From Gracilaria gracilis (taxonomy: Eukaryota > Rhodophyta > Florideophyceae > Gracilariales > Gracilariaceae), in NCBI GenBank assembly GCA_030374805.1, contig JARGSG010000054.1, forward strand, positions 248,001 through 312,000: a stretch of 64,000 bases of DNA. Reading direction: 5' to 3'. Numbering within the stretch: the stretch's first letter is position 1; each line of letters starts with the position of its first letter. The translations under genes and the position numbers were made by a program. Below are positions 54,236 to 64,000 of the stretch, one piece after another. The notes under the pieces were generated by a model. The model saw nothing but the letters and a program-made list of their open reading frames with translations, was not told the DNA's origin and did not search any database.

Positions 54236-55138
54236 GAGAGGCCATGTCTTTGAAATGGAATTGCAGTATGTCTCTTCAGTAGATTTGCTAGTATTAATAT
54301 TTCTCGCTCCATCCAACTTCGAAAAGGCTGCTACTTAGCACGGCCTAACAGGATATGCGCTTCACGATTCTTGAAGCGTGTATCCTATCCTTGAACCAAG
54401 AGCATTATCCGGGACAATTTGTCGCGCTCTGTTAATGTCCCATATATACATATATGTTACCTTTGTACCCACAGTACGCGAAGGAAACAAATTCTTACTC
54501 TTGAAGGCTCCAATATGAAGGCCAAACAGAGCTGCGACTGTGAGGGCTTCAGCGATTACTCTCCACCAAGGAAGTTGATAGAGAAGTGCGAAAGAAGTAG
54601 AGAAAAGAATGCAAACATTGCAGCATTGAACTTTAGCTCTTTGTACCTTCGTACTTTGCTACCGAGGACTGCAGCGGTCTACGGGTCGGACAGCGACCAG
54701 TATCTACCAACGGTACATACGCAGTGATCCCAACGGTAGCGCTACTGGTAGAGTTGCAGGAAGTGCTTTTACCGGCTAACCATATCCCGGCAGTAGATTC
54801 CCTTGTATGCCGAAACTCCACCTCCACACAAAAAAGTTCAGTTTTTTTGATACCCCCGCCAAGTTCATCGAAAACGTTCCCAGTGCTGGTTACTCCTGAC
54901 ATCCGTCGCTCCAGGGGCAGTTGTCCATCTCTTCACCTTGGAACGAAGTGCTGATCATAAAACTATGAAATGCCAGAGCGGGGATAACCACTTCCTTTAA
55001 AATAAGACTCGCGTGGTGTGCAGATCGAGGGATAGCCCTCTTATCCACCTTCACACTTTGCTGAAGCCTTGTTTTCCGAGGGGGCTATATAACTTACAGC
55101 ATATACATTTCCCCTACAGATGAAGGCCGGTTTTCAAC
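54236..55138. other. Intergenic region
   Basis: About 900 bp between two plus-strand genes. The small ORFs on both strands have no recognisable content. It should include the promoter of the NAA25-like gene. Confidence 0.4.
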
Positions 55139-58012
55139 ATGACGCACAAATCATCAAAGCCGTCCTCAGCGGTCATTATGGCCAATCCAGTATCAAAGGG
55201 AGAGTCTGATCGACGGCTCCGGCCCGTGTTGGATAATTTATCCGACCACAATACAAAGCAAGCGCTAAAGCATGTGAATCAGGCACTGCAAAGGCGACCG
55301 GGATGGCCAGCAGCCCGGGCACTACGAGCTTGTGTCTATCTTCAGATGAAAAAGCTTAAACAAGCCGTAGAAGAAATCACTCATTTGCGGGAGGATTTGA
55401 ACTCTGGCCGGGTACCAATCGACGAAGATGTCGCTGCAAAGATCCAGTATTATTACCAAGAGATTGGAAATGAGGGCGGAACTGGGGAAGTTTATGAACA
55501 AGCGTGGAAAGCCGACATGTCCAACGTCGATCTAGCAGAAATGGCGTTCTGTTATTACATTCGAGGAAACGCCTTTACGAATGCCCAGAAGCTAGCCACA
55601 AAGCTCCATCGTATGGCATCATCGAATACTGAAAAGTATGGGCTTTGGGCTGCTTCTGCGATTTGGCTGGATGTCATTTATCGGTCCCGTGATCTTGAAG
55701 TTCCTGCTTCCACGCCAGATGTACGCATCCTGGCATTAGCATGTCGGATTATGGACAATGCTTTGGGCATTCCCATAACCCCATCCGCAGAAGCGACCCG
55801 TTTCGCCACACGGGTGTACAAAGACAACATGGAACACGAAAAGGCAAAGAAGCTTATTTCTCAACGGCGGCTGGTCATGGATGAAGCGGAAGTATTGCAC
55901 ATCAGGGCTAGCCTTCAGACCTCGGACGATCTCCGAATGAATGACTACTGTTCTCTGCTTCAAGTTCATGACGGAGATGATTGGGGTCATTGGCTGGAGT
56001 ACTTGGATTGTGTTGAAAAAACTGGGTGCTGCATCGATGAGGCACGAAGCTTCATTGATGGTTTTGTGCAGCAAGAAGTTGAAGAGAATCGGCCTAAGCG
56101 ATCCCCGTTTCTTGCTAAGATAGAGCTTTTGTATCGAGCTCAAGAAACCAAGTCCCTGGCTAACACTCTGTCAGATTATTTTGCTCGGTTTGGAGCTAAG
56201 ACTGCATGTGCGCATGATCTTCGACCTTATCTGACCCTCTTGTCGAAAACGCAAGAGTTCGACAAGGTTATGGATAAAATTATGGAGATGGGAAATGAAA
56301 AGGGGTTCCCATATCATCTCACTGCATCATGGTTAGGGTTGTGGTTCGATCGCTTGAATGAATCACCAGCAGAACTTGTACAATGCTACCAGGGGCACTT
56401 GGCGGACAATCTTGAGTCAACGGACAGACAGAGTGGAGATGATTATATGCTACTAGTTGCCCACAAATTGTTGCCAATGACTGAGAGCGGTCCGCGTGAC
56501 CGATATGCGAATGTATTCGCTGTACTACAAGGTATCGTCGTGTTGGAAGCTGGATTGACTCGAAGTCCGCATAACTTCCATTTCAAACTCCTCCTCATTC
56601 GTCTCTACAGCGAAATTGGGGCAATGGAAAGAGTTGCAGAGCTCTGGCTTTCCTTGGAAGTTAAGCACATCCAGATGTCAACTTTAACACATATAGTTCT
56701 GAAGCCCTTCTTTGAAACGGGTCATCATGATTCTTTACGTAAGATTTTCGAGGCGGTGGAAATTCTTTGGCGAGAGTGTGATCTAGAAATACCACAGTGT
56801 GTGACAAAGGCCTTCCAAGTTGGTTCTGTTAATGCAGCGACAGAATTTGTCCTGTTCAGACAGCGGTTGGAACGATCTGCCGTTCTGATTGAATCGGTAC
56901 TACTTGAGGCTCAAGTTGTATTGATCAGGGCAGAAGGGGAAGAATCTGGGATCCAGAATGCCCGTCATTGTCTTACATTCATTCCTCGGTTTACCCCAGC
57001 AAGTCTTCATTCCAAAAGAATTGTTGACAGCGACGATCATCGCTGCTTTCAGTTTTGGGATCGGCACAACTACGACCCCAACGTGCGTTTGAATCCCGTA
57101 ACCACTGAATCAGAAGAGCAAGGGCGTCCTTGTACACAGGTGAGAAAAGCAACTATGATCTCTGACCTGAAAGGTCTTCTTCGCCTCATGCAAGTAATCG
57201 GGCAAGACAATGATTCTGATGCTGAGGATGTCGAAGGTCTTTCAAACCCTTCCTCAAATGGACATGTTTCCCACGATACTGAGACCTTATCTGCGCTTCG
57301 CGAAAGAATTGCATCAAATTTGCACCGAGTCAAGATATCACTCATTTCGTATACGAGCGGCTCAGCCCGTAATGAAGGCAATAACCATGCGTATGACCTT
57401 GATTCTGAAGGGATACTTTCAGAGGCAACGGAACTCATCAAGGCTATGCATGACGAAGTTCAAGACGCGGTGAGAGACACTGAAAACTCGGATGCTTTGA
57501 AAGGAACAATGTCACCTGGTCAGTTACGTAGATGTTGCAAGATTTCGTTTGAAATCTTGCTCATCCTATCAATAGCTGTATCTTCTTTTAGCGTAGAGCT
57601 CATGAGAGGGAAGAGACGGCGAAAACGAGGAGTTTCAAAGGCCTCCAAATCCGTGTCTACAATATGTTTCGACCATTTGCAAAAGGCAATCTTGGAGTAT
57701 AAACGTGGTGTTTTGTCCTCATGTTCTCTAATACAAGAGTGGATAACGGCTTCATTGGATCAAGATGCAGATTGGTTGGGGGGAGTATGCGACAGCGAGG
57801 AGACATTGAGTGGATCCCTCACGTTTCTCCCGGAAATGTTACATCCGATCAATCTACCAGACGGTAGTAAGCAGGTGAGAGGGCCAATAGGGCGGCCCGC
57901 ATTCTGCCATGATATATTGGAGCAAATTCGATCGAGTCACATGGCCTCTTGCACTCGATTATTAGAAACACTATCAGGAGTGACACGCCGGCTGAAGCTA
58001 GTAGATCTGTAG
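55139..58012 (+). CDS. NAA25: N-alpha-acetyltransferase B auxiliary subunit (NatB, NAA25/Mdm20)
   Basis: NAA25 anchors the catalytic NAA20 to ribosomes; NatB acetylates nascent chains starting Met-Asp, Met-Glu, Met-Asn or Met-Gln. The 957-aa frame starts at ATG 55139, with a second ATG at 55178. Length is close to the human protein's. The N-terminus has the family start SDRRLRPVLDNLSDHNTKQA followed by TPR-like helical pairs (ALKHVNQALQRRPGWPAARAL and on). The alpha-helical solenoid continues through most of the chain, including YFARFGAKTACAHDLRPYL, a conserved central stretch. An acidic disordered insert lies around 690-720. It is tail-to-tail with the TMEM242-like gene. NAA15 of NatA is less likely given the start motif. 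Confidence 0.85.
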   Translation: MTHKSSKPSSAVIMANPVSKGESDRRLRPVLDNLSDHNTKQALKHVNQALQRRPGWPAARALRACVYLQMKKLKQAVEEITHLREDLNSGRVPIDEDVAAKIQYYYQEIGNEGGTGEVYEQAWKADMSNVDLAEMAFCYYIRGNAFTNAQKLATKLHRMASSNTEKYGLWAASAIWLDVIYRSRDLEVPASTPDVRILALACRIMDNALGIPITPSAEATRFATRVYKDNMEHEKAKKLISQRRLVMDEAEVLHIRASLQTSDDLRMNDYCSLLQVHDGDDWGHWLEYLDCVEKTGCCIDEARSFIDGFVQQEVEENRPKRSPFLAKIELLYRAQETKSLANTLSDYFARFGAKTACAHDLRPYLTLLSKTQEFDKVMDKIMEMGNEKGFPYHLTASWLGLWFDRLNESPAELVQCYQGHLADNLESTDRQSGDDYMLLVAHKLLPMTESGPRDRYANVFAVLQGIVVLEAGLTRSPHNFHFKLLLIRLYSEIGAMERVAELWLSLEVKHIQMSTLTHIVLKPFFETGHHDSLRKIFEAVEILWRECDLEIPQCVTKAFQVGSVNAATEFVLFRQRLERSAVLIESVLLEAQVVLIRAEGEESGIQNARHCLTFIPRFTPASLHSKRIVDSDDHRCFQFWDRHNYDPNVRLNPVTTESEEQGRPCTQVRKATMISDLKGLLRLMQVIGQDNDSDAEDVEGLSNPSSNGHVSHDTETLSALRERIASNLHRVKISLISYTSGSARNEGNNHAYDLDSEGILSEATELIKAMHDEVQDAVRDTENSDALKGTMSPGQLRRCCKISFEILLILSIAVSSFSVELMRGKRRRKRGVSKASKSVSTICFDHLQKAILEYKRGVLSSCSLIQEWITASLDQDADWLGGVCDSEETLSGSLTFLPEMLHPINLPDGSKQVRGPIGRPAFCHDILEQIRSSHMASCTRLLETLSGVTRRLKLVDL

Positions 58013-58202
58013 CAGCTACATTTGCAGCAGTACGATTTGGGGGCTTACTCTTGCTTGTATTTGATATGCCTTTATGTACACTGGCGGGAATAGAGAAGTT
58101 GCGTCGAGGCCTGAGCGTACGAACCTGCCAGCAACAAATGGTGAACACTGGATTCCGTCAGAGTTGGGTCGTGTACATTCATCTATTCTGCAGATGATCT
58201 TG

Positions 58203-58931
58203 TTATGGAAGTTGTTTGTCGTCACCCGTGTTCCGATGGCTCTCGTTTGTGACAGTCTCATCAATCTGCTCCTTCATCCAAATTCCAAGACGGGATTGCA
58301 GGAATTTCTCTCTGAGAGACCTCATAGGCCCAGGAAGGTTATCACCTGCATGTCTCCTTATGAATTTTATCGCGGGACCCAAACCTGTTTCCATGTCTGC
58401 ACGTTTTTGAGGAATGACTTGGCGCATTACAAGCCCAAATTCTTCAAAGCTTTCAACGTCGTAATAACTTTTTAGTCCATAAAAACCAGCGGCCCCCATT
58501 GCTGCACAAAGCAATGTCCCGAGACCAAAAGTCGTTGCAGCGAATTTTATGCCATCCAAGGAAGGCCTTACCTTTCGCGATGCTCCTTTTGATTCCTGAG
58601 ACCTACCCATTGCCAACCCCAACGGAACACCAGCCAGCATACCTAGAGAAAACACTGACGCTGCGCCAATGGCAAATGGCTTGGCCAGTGTTTCGGGAGT
58701 TAAATCAAAGCCAAATCCTTCTCCGCTCTCATCAATAATCTGGAAAAGTTCATCCTGAGGAAGTTGGTGCTCTTCAGAGCCAAGCTCTGAACCGGACAGG
58801 GAAATCTGGGTCGCTTTCTTTGCATCATCCATACTTTCAGAACATTTCCGATACTGCCACTGCCCAGAACAAGATAAAGGTGAATCTTCCTGTGTTGATC
58901 CGCTAAAGGGGATAGAGCTTTCTTTACACAT
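58203..58931 (-). CDS. TMEM242: TMEM242-like two-pass mitochondrial inner-membrane protein
   Basis: A 242-aa frame starts at ATG 58931. After 80 polar residues there are two Gly/Ala-rich membrane helices, about 86-109 (FAIGAASVFSLGMLAGVPLG) and 130-153 (FAATTFGLGTLLCAAMGAAG). A conserved tail follows (YYDVESFEEFGLVMRQVIPQ). The spacing and the motif of a short loop then F-x-x-x-M-x-x-x-P resemble TMEM242 (DUF1358), which in animals helps assemble ATP synthase and complex I. Similarity is modest and judged by eye. A longer N- and C-terminus than the animal protein is present. Tail-to-tail with NAA25, 190 bp apart. Confidence 0.65.
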   Translation of the reverse strand: MCKESSIPFSGSTQEDSPLSCSGQWQYRKCSESMDDAKKATQISLSGSELGSEEHQLPQDELFQIIDESGEGFGFDLTPETLAKPFAIGAASVFSLGMLAGVPLGLAMGRSQESKGASRKVRPSLDGIKFAATTFGLGTLLCAAMGAAGFYGLKSYYDVESFEEFGLVMRQVIPQKRADMETGLGPAIKFIRRHAGDNLPGPMRSLREKFLQSRLGIWMKEQIDETVTNESHRNTGDDKQLP

Positions 58932-59342
58932 TCAGTTGCATGGTTTCGGCGGCAAAAGGTTGAAGCCTTGTAGGTTACCAAAAATTCAGTCCTGTCACAG
59001 AGTCACAAATTTCAGGCAAGGTTAATAGGGCTACCCCGTACACGTTTCCATTGCTCGGCCAGATGCAGAGATTATTTCTCTGCGCTTGGACTCCCCAACA
59101 AACAGATCTATTCGCGTCAACAACGTCGGTATTTCAAGGACAATGTAGTTAGTGTTACTTCGCAGATATGTTCCTGAGTCGACGCGAGCCCCAGGCATAA
59201 AACAGGTCTCGTGGTTTGCGAAGAGAACGGCTTGCTACGCGAACGTGGATAGTCGTTAGGAAATTCTACATGGTCTGGATCGGAATTCGTGCATTCGAAG
59301 AACGTTAATAGTTTTCAACGAGGACTTCCACCGCACAGAACC
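58932..59342. other. Divergent intergenic region TMEM242-like / pseudouridine synthase
   Basis: About 410 bp between divergent starts. The frame of the synthase is open from 59289, but only through a GTG. No repeat or RNA gene seen. Confidence 0.4.
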
Positions 59343-60449
59343 ATGAGTTTCGATGCACATCAACGATGCACCACAGGGTTTGTTCTTCCATCTCCTCATA
59401 ACCTGTTCTCAATGAATTCTTTTACAGGAGATTCGCTTTTACAAAACAGGCGTAGCTGCCCATATTCAAAACGGAGAACCGGGAATCTTTCGCGTTCACA
59501 GACTTTTGCACTCCGTTCTGTACCCAACGCCCGTCTTTCGAATAAAGCGGGGAACAAGGAAAGAGCCCAGTCGGTCCGCGAGCCAAGAAGCGAGCCACAG
59601 CGATTACAAAAGGTTCTCGCGCAGATGGGTTTCGCCTCTCGCCGGGGTGCAGAAAAAATGATCGAAGGCGGATATGTACTTGTCAATAACAAGAGGGTTA
59701 CTCAACAAGGTACACTTGTTGTGCCGGGGAAAGACAGAATTCACGTCGATGGAAAGCTTGCCACGCTTGAGAAACCCGTATGGGTTGCTGTACACAAACC
59801 ACGAGGAATGAATTCACATCCGTCCGAGAAGAGGCGTTCTATTGACTTTGAGATTCCTCCCGAACATAAGAAAGGGCTTATTCCCATTGCTGGCATTGAA
59901 GAGGATGCTAGTGGCTTACTCATTCTTACTAATGATCGCACTGCTGTAGCCAAGCTTAATAATCCAGACAGCAACGTCCTCAAAGAGTGGGTTGTTGACT
60001 GTTACGGCCCAGTTCCCAAGTCCAAGATTAATTCCTTGCAGCGCGGAGTCAGATTAGAAGGGGAAGCGGAACTCTTCAGACCCAAGGTAAGTCAACCTTT
60101 TATCAGTTTGGAAGCTAACTCTACCATACTAAGAATTACTGACCTCTTCTTACAGAACTTACAATGCCTTGGAAACGGATTTGTTGAGTTAAGTCCACGG
60201 GAAAGGGCCGTTTTAACGCGCTTCGTGGTTCGTGTTCGAAAGCATCGTCGTCAACTGATGAGTCGTATGTTTTCGGCTGTGGGACTGACTGTTGTGCGCT
60301 CCAGTCGGCATGCATTTGGATCAGTTTTGCTGTCTCCTCTGAAGAGAGGAGAGTTTCGTTACTTGACGCCCAATGAGATAAAAGCGTTAACGAGGGGTGT
60401 GAAGGACAGAACAGTGGACAGAGAACGTCGTCAGAGAAAGTTCGGATAG
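59343..60449 (+). CDS. Plastid-type rRNA pseudouridine synthase (RsuA/RluB family) with one intron
   Basis: The enzyme isomerises a specific uridine in large or small rRNA. The first ATG is at 59343. Exons are 59343-60086 and 60156-60449, giving about 345 aa. The N-terminal 90 residues are Ser/Arg-rich with FVLPSPHNLF, fitting a plastid (or mitochondrial) transit peptide. An S4 RNA-binding domain follows (RLQKVLAQMGFASRRGAEKM). The catalytic segment GIEEDASGLLILTNDR carries the Asp in the place expected for the family (usual form RLDxxTxGLLLLTND), but the Arg-Leu before it is Ile-Glu. The C-terminal RKHRRQLMSRMFSAVGLTV is the conserved R-x-R-Q-x-R-R-M-like segment. A bacterial-type organellar enzyme is likely. 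Confidence 0.85.
   Translation: MSFDAHQRCTTGFVLPSPHNLFSMNSFTGDSLLQNRRSCPYSKRRTGNLSRSQTFALRSVPNARLSNKAGNKERAQSVREPRSEPQRLQKVLAQMGFASRRGAEKMIEGGYVLVNNKRVTQQGTLVVPGKDRIHVDGKLATLEKPVWVAVHKPRGMNSHPSEKRRSIDFEIPPEHKKGLIPIAGIEEDASGLLILTNDRTAVAKLNNPDSNVLKEWVVDCYGPVPKSKINSLQRGVRLEGEAELFRPKVSQPFISLEANSTILRITDLFLQNLQCLGNGFVELSPRERAVLTRFVVRVRKHRRQLMSRMFSAVGLTVVRSSRHAFGSVLLSPLKRGEFRYLTPNEIKALTRGVKDRTVDRERRQRKFG
60087..60155 (+). other. 69-nt in-frame spliceosomal intron
   Basis: The sequence runs AAG|GTAAGT at the left, TACTAAG at 60126-60132 (branch point) and TTCTTACAG|AAC at the right. Phase is 0, length is a multiple of three and no stop is present, so retention would add 23 residues that have no counterpart in the family. 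Signals are close to the yeast consensus. Confidence 0.92.
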
Positions 60450-62278
60450 ACATCAGCCCAAGCAATAATGCGTGTGATTTGGCAGTTTTGTCCAATGTTT
60501 CTTCTCGTTTCGTTGAGAGAAAACCTGTACAGACGTCTAATGTGACACTGCCGAGACTAGTAGATGGAGACATTCGCGAGTCGCAAGCAAATCCATGCTT
60601 CCGCCTTGAAAAAGTTCTCCCACACACGTTGCGAGCTAGGTTTGAAATAAATAACGGGGCTAAGACAGCAGACTCCTCATAGGAGCCCTCTTCAATGAAA
60701 ATGGTTCGTGATGGGCCTTTGTTCGCTGTGGTTGCAGTCTCCTTGCCATAAGAGATAACCCATGTGGCAGTTCTGCAATAAGAATCACGATTTTTCCCGA
60801 GGTCCTCTAAACACTAGCAACAACTACATCGATTATTCAGCTCCGACTTTGACGCCTGCCAAACAAAACACTGGGCATACTTTACTGTTCTCCATAGCAA
60901 ATTTCTTTGCTTCTATCTCGCGCCCTGAAGATGAAACTGCAGACCTGGATTTGAGGCGTTTCAGTTGATGATATGGCACACTGTGTGTTCAGGCTTGCTA
61001 ACGTTTGTCGTTGTTTATTGTGAGCGCGTATTCCTCGTGTCGTATGAGGTTTGCTAAACACCCCCAATCACCTATAACGCTTCCTTGAAAACTTAGCCGT
61101 TAACTACAAATTTGTAAGCATTAGTAATTGCTTGTGTTTGATCTTGAAGGTCAATCGAAATCAAAGCATTCTGCTCAGGCCTCTCAGATTTGTACAATAA
61201 TCACGATGATTGTGATGAGCTACAAAGATGATCTTCAGTTGCGGCAGATCATGCACCTCGGCGTGTCGTAATAAAGGAGATTTTGAAGAAACGATATCCT
61301 TCATACTCTGCGTCAGCTATACTGTATTAAAGCGGCGGAGTTGATAAACGCTCACCGCGAGCGGCGCCTCGGTGATCGCGTCATCACCACACCGCACTGC
61401 GCGCGGCTTTTAAGAAGGGGCCGCACTGACCCGTTAGGTGGACGAGGAGCACCTGCGTTGAAAGCGTGCACGCGGCGTAAGATATGCTTCAGCGCTTTTG
61501 CGTACATCGGGCACCGAGAAGCGCGCTGGTGGCGCGGCTGTTGACGGCGAAGAAGACTGACGAAGTGAACATGCGGAACAGAGAGCGCGAAGAAGGGTAA
61601 GATATCATAGTTTACACATCGCCCACATCGAGTGAATAGCTGAGCACGAATGTACGGTTTTCATGTTTCAATCGTCGTTCATTTGATGCTTTTCGGTTCT
61701 TTCCAAATTTTGGAAACTGATCGCTGCGTTTTGCACTTGGTTCCAGACGTCTGTTGTGCTCACCATGGCCGCGGCAATTCGAACACCAGAGGAGTTCCTG
61801 ACGATGCACTTTAATACATTCCGACTCGGGATGCCCGCAATACAATGATACTGTGAAAAAGAAATTCAACAAAGGGGGGAATCAATTTCAACACCGTATA
61901 GACAACATCATCGCCTCCTGTAGGAGGCGATGCAAGCCCGGGAGTCGGCGACCGGTCCAAATCACGACTGTGCAACGGTTGTCAAACTACACGCAGTGGC
62001 AGCTCTGGAGAAAGCTGCCCGCGAAGCCAATTGCGGTTTCTCGATTGAGGCTACATGACGATAGGATTGAATAAAACAAAAGCAGGTTCACGTAGGAATG
62101 AGCCCTACATGATTGTCGTTCTCCACAACGACGGAGCCCGCAGAAACTAAACAAGTGCATCTTAGATGCCGTAAACCTGCCAAGCCAGCACCTTCCCAGT
62201 GGAGCCTCTAGAACTCGCAGAAGACGTTCATCAATAGATACAGATCAGGCTCAAAAAATCAAACTGACTCAAGAAATG
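60450..62278. other. Long gene-poor region
   Basis: About 1.8 kb downstream of two convergent genes. Small ORFs on both strands have no recognisable domain. It contains a short perfect palindrome (61909-61932). A GC-rich patch is at about 61340-61560. Confidence 0.4.
61909..61932. repeat. 24-bp perfect palindrome (11-bp arms, 2-base centre)
   Basis: The left arm CATCGCCTCCT (61909-61919) and right arm AGGAGGCGATG (61922-61932) are exact reverse complements around GT. It has no link to a gene. Confidence 0.95.
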
Positions 62279-63265
62279 TTAGGGGCTTATGCTGGCTTCC
62301 CCACCCGGCTCAGATTTTGATTCTTGAAAGTTTTCTTTGCCAGTAAGATCATGAGCATGTTTCAGCAACTTCACGAAAACCCTTGGCTCTACGTGTGTGT
62401 CATTAGCAAATGACATAAAAACAAATAGCAATTCCAGCACCTCTAGGGCCACCTCCCTAGCCACATTGTGGTACATCCAAGAGTTGTTATATAATATCAC
62501 TGTTGCCCATAAACTCATCGGAAACACGATAAAATCCATAAGCCTTCTTCGAGTAGTTCTCTCGCGAATCGCTTCTTGACCGAACTCTTCACGATGCATA
62601 AGCTCCGTCATCTTTAGGAGTCTAGACCTCTGTGCTTCGTTTACACGGTTCTTCATAATCGCTTGGGCCACGCAGAACAAGTGATCGTCCGAACCGCGCC
62701 ATTCCGAATAAAACTCCACTGCCAAATCCAGAACAAACAGGGAGAATGCAACCCAGAGTATATAATAGGCAATAGTACGCATAGTCGCGGGAAAAACGAA
62801 AAGGTCAGTTGATGACAAATATAATAGACATCCGTAAGAAAGAGATGCCAAAACATTCAGGAGTACAGCAGTCTTTTTAAGCACTCCAGCTCCAATTACG
62901 AGAAATGATCGAACTAGCACAGGCACTGCGAGAGCCAAATAGGAATCCGATACTTTCAGGTTCGGGACAACAAGTTGCAACAAGCTTGCGGAAACGTAGA
63001 ACCAGTCAAAACCTCTGTTCACCATTCGGCCCGATCGGCGGTTGTCTCCCTTACATAGCCCCAAAACCAATTCAGCAAACCGCCTTTCCACAGTCTCCTC
63101 CTTCAAATCTTCTCCTATTCGTTTCCTCACCGGGTTTTGCAGTTTGCGTAAAATTCGAGACTCGGCCAAATATGAGTTAATTCTCAGGTGCAAGCATGCT
63201 GCGAGTATTAGGATACTTATGTCAAGCCACTCCGCGACGGAGTGCATATGGACGTCTTCAGTCAT
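62279..63265 (-). CDS. Multi-pass membrane protein, unrecognised
   Basis: A 328-aa frame starts at ATG 63265. At least five hydrophobic segments are visible, at about 11-27, 87-104, 108-127, 133-150 and 163-185, with another near 245-268 (FIVFPMSLWATVILY). Between the fifth and sixth lies a soluble, charged loop (HLFCVAQAIMKNRVNEAQRSR and on). The C-terminus is polar. No signature of a known transporter, channel or enzyme is recognised. It sits alone near the right edge, with no gene in the following 730 bases. Confidence 0.6.
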   Translation of the reverse strand: MTEDVHMHSVAEWLDISILILAACLHLRINSYLAESRILRKLQNPVRKRIGEDLKEETVERRFAELVLGLCKGDNRRSGRMVNRGFDWFYVSASLLQLVVPNLKVSDSYLALAVPVLVRSFLVIGAGVLKKTAVLLNVLASLSYGCLLYLSSTDLFVFPATMRTIAYYILWVAFSLFVLDLAVEFYSEWRGSDDHLFCVAQAIMKNRVNEAQRSRLLKMTELMHREEFGQEAIRERTTRRRLMDFIVFPMSLWATVILYNNSWMYHNVAREVALEVLELLFVFMSFANDTHVEPRVFVKLLKHAHDLTGKENFQESKSEPGGEASISP

Positions 63266-64000
63266 TCACTATAAGTTAATACCAATCGAAGTACTTGTGT
63301 TCTACTGGCCCTTCTGTTGAGCTTTGCCCGGATTGCACTTCTTCAGCACTGGCCACTTGCGAGGAGTATAGGCGGATGCGCTAAAGCCCGAACCCGAGGG
63401 TGAATGTACATGTCGCCAGTCAACGCGGAGGTATCTTTCGATGACGCAATGAAATTGATGGAACTTTAATATTCGACTGCCTCGGCCGCAACCTGAAACA
63501 AGCGGATACACGAATATCGAAGAAAACGTGTTCATCTCGTGACAAATGGAGGAAAGGAAGCGGGAACTCTGCAGCCGGCTGCGCAGACATCGCTTGTGAT
63601 GCTTCTTCTCCTGATAAGATCTCGAAAACGAGCAGTGCATTGTTGTCTCGGAAGCCTAATATTTTCTGCGTGCCTAGCAGTGTTCTTCGTCGTCCATAAA
63701 TTTTTAGCCCCCAACAAAAACTTATGGAGAGGTCGAACGTGACAGTGACGCCAGGACGACACGCATGACAGGCAGAATATTATTAAACGTGTCGAAAACA
63801 TTGAAAGCAATCGGATGAATAGGAGCCAACATATGAAAGCCTCGAGCTTTCTTACGCACTCTTGGTCAGCGAATCTCTCCGGTGTCCTCGAAGGACAGGC
63901 AACGTCACCTGGCAAACCTCTCGGTCAGATTACCCTGCGCTGCGGCGTTCCACACCACACCCCATATGAGGACACGGTTTAAAACCGATATGGGCCAACG
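63266..64000. other. Right edge of window, no gene seen
   Basis: About 735 bp with several short overlapping ORFs and no recognisable domain. The last 40 bases contain an inverted repeat (CCCATAT at 63961-63967 with ATATGGG at 63988-63994, around CGGTTTAAAACCG). Confidence 0.4.

Noticed and set aside
61612-61872. Cys/His-rich minus-strand ORF resembling a zinc knuckle
   Set aside because: It opens with TTG, the last Cys of a CCHC knuckle is missing, and no neighbouring retroelement sequence is visible.
1-64000. tRNA, rRNA and CRISPR features
   Set aside because: No tRNA B-box in a plausible context, no rRNA-like blocks and no regularly spaced repeats were seen; a covariance-model scan would be needed to exclude tRNAs fully.

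Overview
The window is nuclear DNA of a gene-dense, intron-poor eukaryote. The evidence is a set of purely eukaryotic genes (midasin, HBS1, V-ATPase subunit D, HMG-CoA synthase, SLX4, a BLM/Sgs1-type RecQ helicase, CCT-epsilon, NAA25), nearly all on single uninterrupted reading frames. The one confident intron has a GTAAGT donor, a TACTAAG branch point and a CAG acceptor. A CCT-motif (CONSTANS/TOC1-type) protein, a DnaJ-zinc-finger protein and two proteins with plastid-transit-like N-termini point to a plastid-bearing lineage. A Golgi sulfotransferase of the heparan-sulfate-6-O type and the compact intron-poor layout fit a red alga (Rhodophyta) best. That placement is an inference. The standard genetic code is used.

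Layout, left to right. 1-15374 (-): giant midasin gene, cut by the window edge and with an apparent frameshift near 290-345. 16448-18628 (+): HBS1 ribosome-rescue GTPase. 18873-19688 (-): V-ATPase subunit D, divergent from HMG-CoA synthase at 20336-21766 (+). Their shared upstream region holds a perfect 47-bp palindrome and a repeated 20-mer. 22325-24433 (-): FAD monooxygenase with an extra C-terminal half. 25893-27136: Tc1-like transposon with recognisable inverted ends and a transposase broken by two stops. 28340-29629 (+): DEP-DUF547 protein. 29854-31710 (-): SLX4 scaffold. 32993-33718 (+): coiled-coil protein. 35894-36880 (+): CCT-motif regulator behind a GC-rich, G-quadruplex-prone leader. 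37178-41227 (-): RecQ helicase, divergent from CCT5 at 41946-43559 (+). 43668-44111 (-): small unrecognised gene. 44563-45900 (-): sulfotransferase. 47230-47727 (+): DnaJ-type zinc-finger protein. 48342-49451 (+): ankyrin/F-box protein. About 49452-51581: gene-poor, with a decayed AAA-ATPase fragment. 51582-52079 (+): two-TM plastid-like protein. 52802-54235 (+): PQQ/sorbosone-dehydrogenase-like propeller. 55139-58012 (+): NAA25. 58203-58931 (-): TMEM242-like protein. 59343-60449 (+): RsuA/RluB-type pseudouridine synthase with one 69-nt in-frame intron. 62279-63265 (-): multi-pass membrane protein.

The genes form no operon or biosynthetic cluster. They are mostly housekeeping functions (ribosome assembly and rescue, protein folding and acetylation, recombination repair, mevalonate synthesis) in divergent or tail-to-tail pairs. 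SLX4 and the RecQ helicase, about 5 kb apart, both process recombination intermediates, but nothing in the sequence shows co-regulation. Gene starts are placed at ATG codons; several longer frames open only with GTG or TTG and were trimmed.
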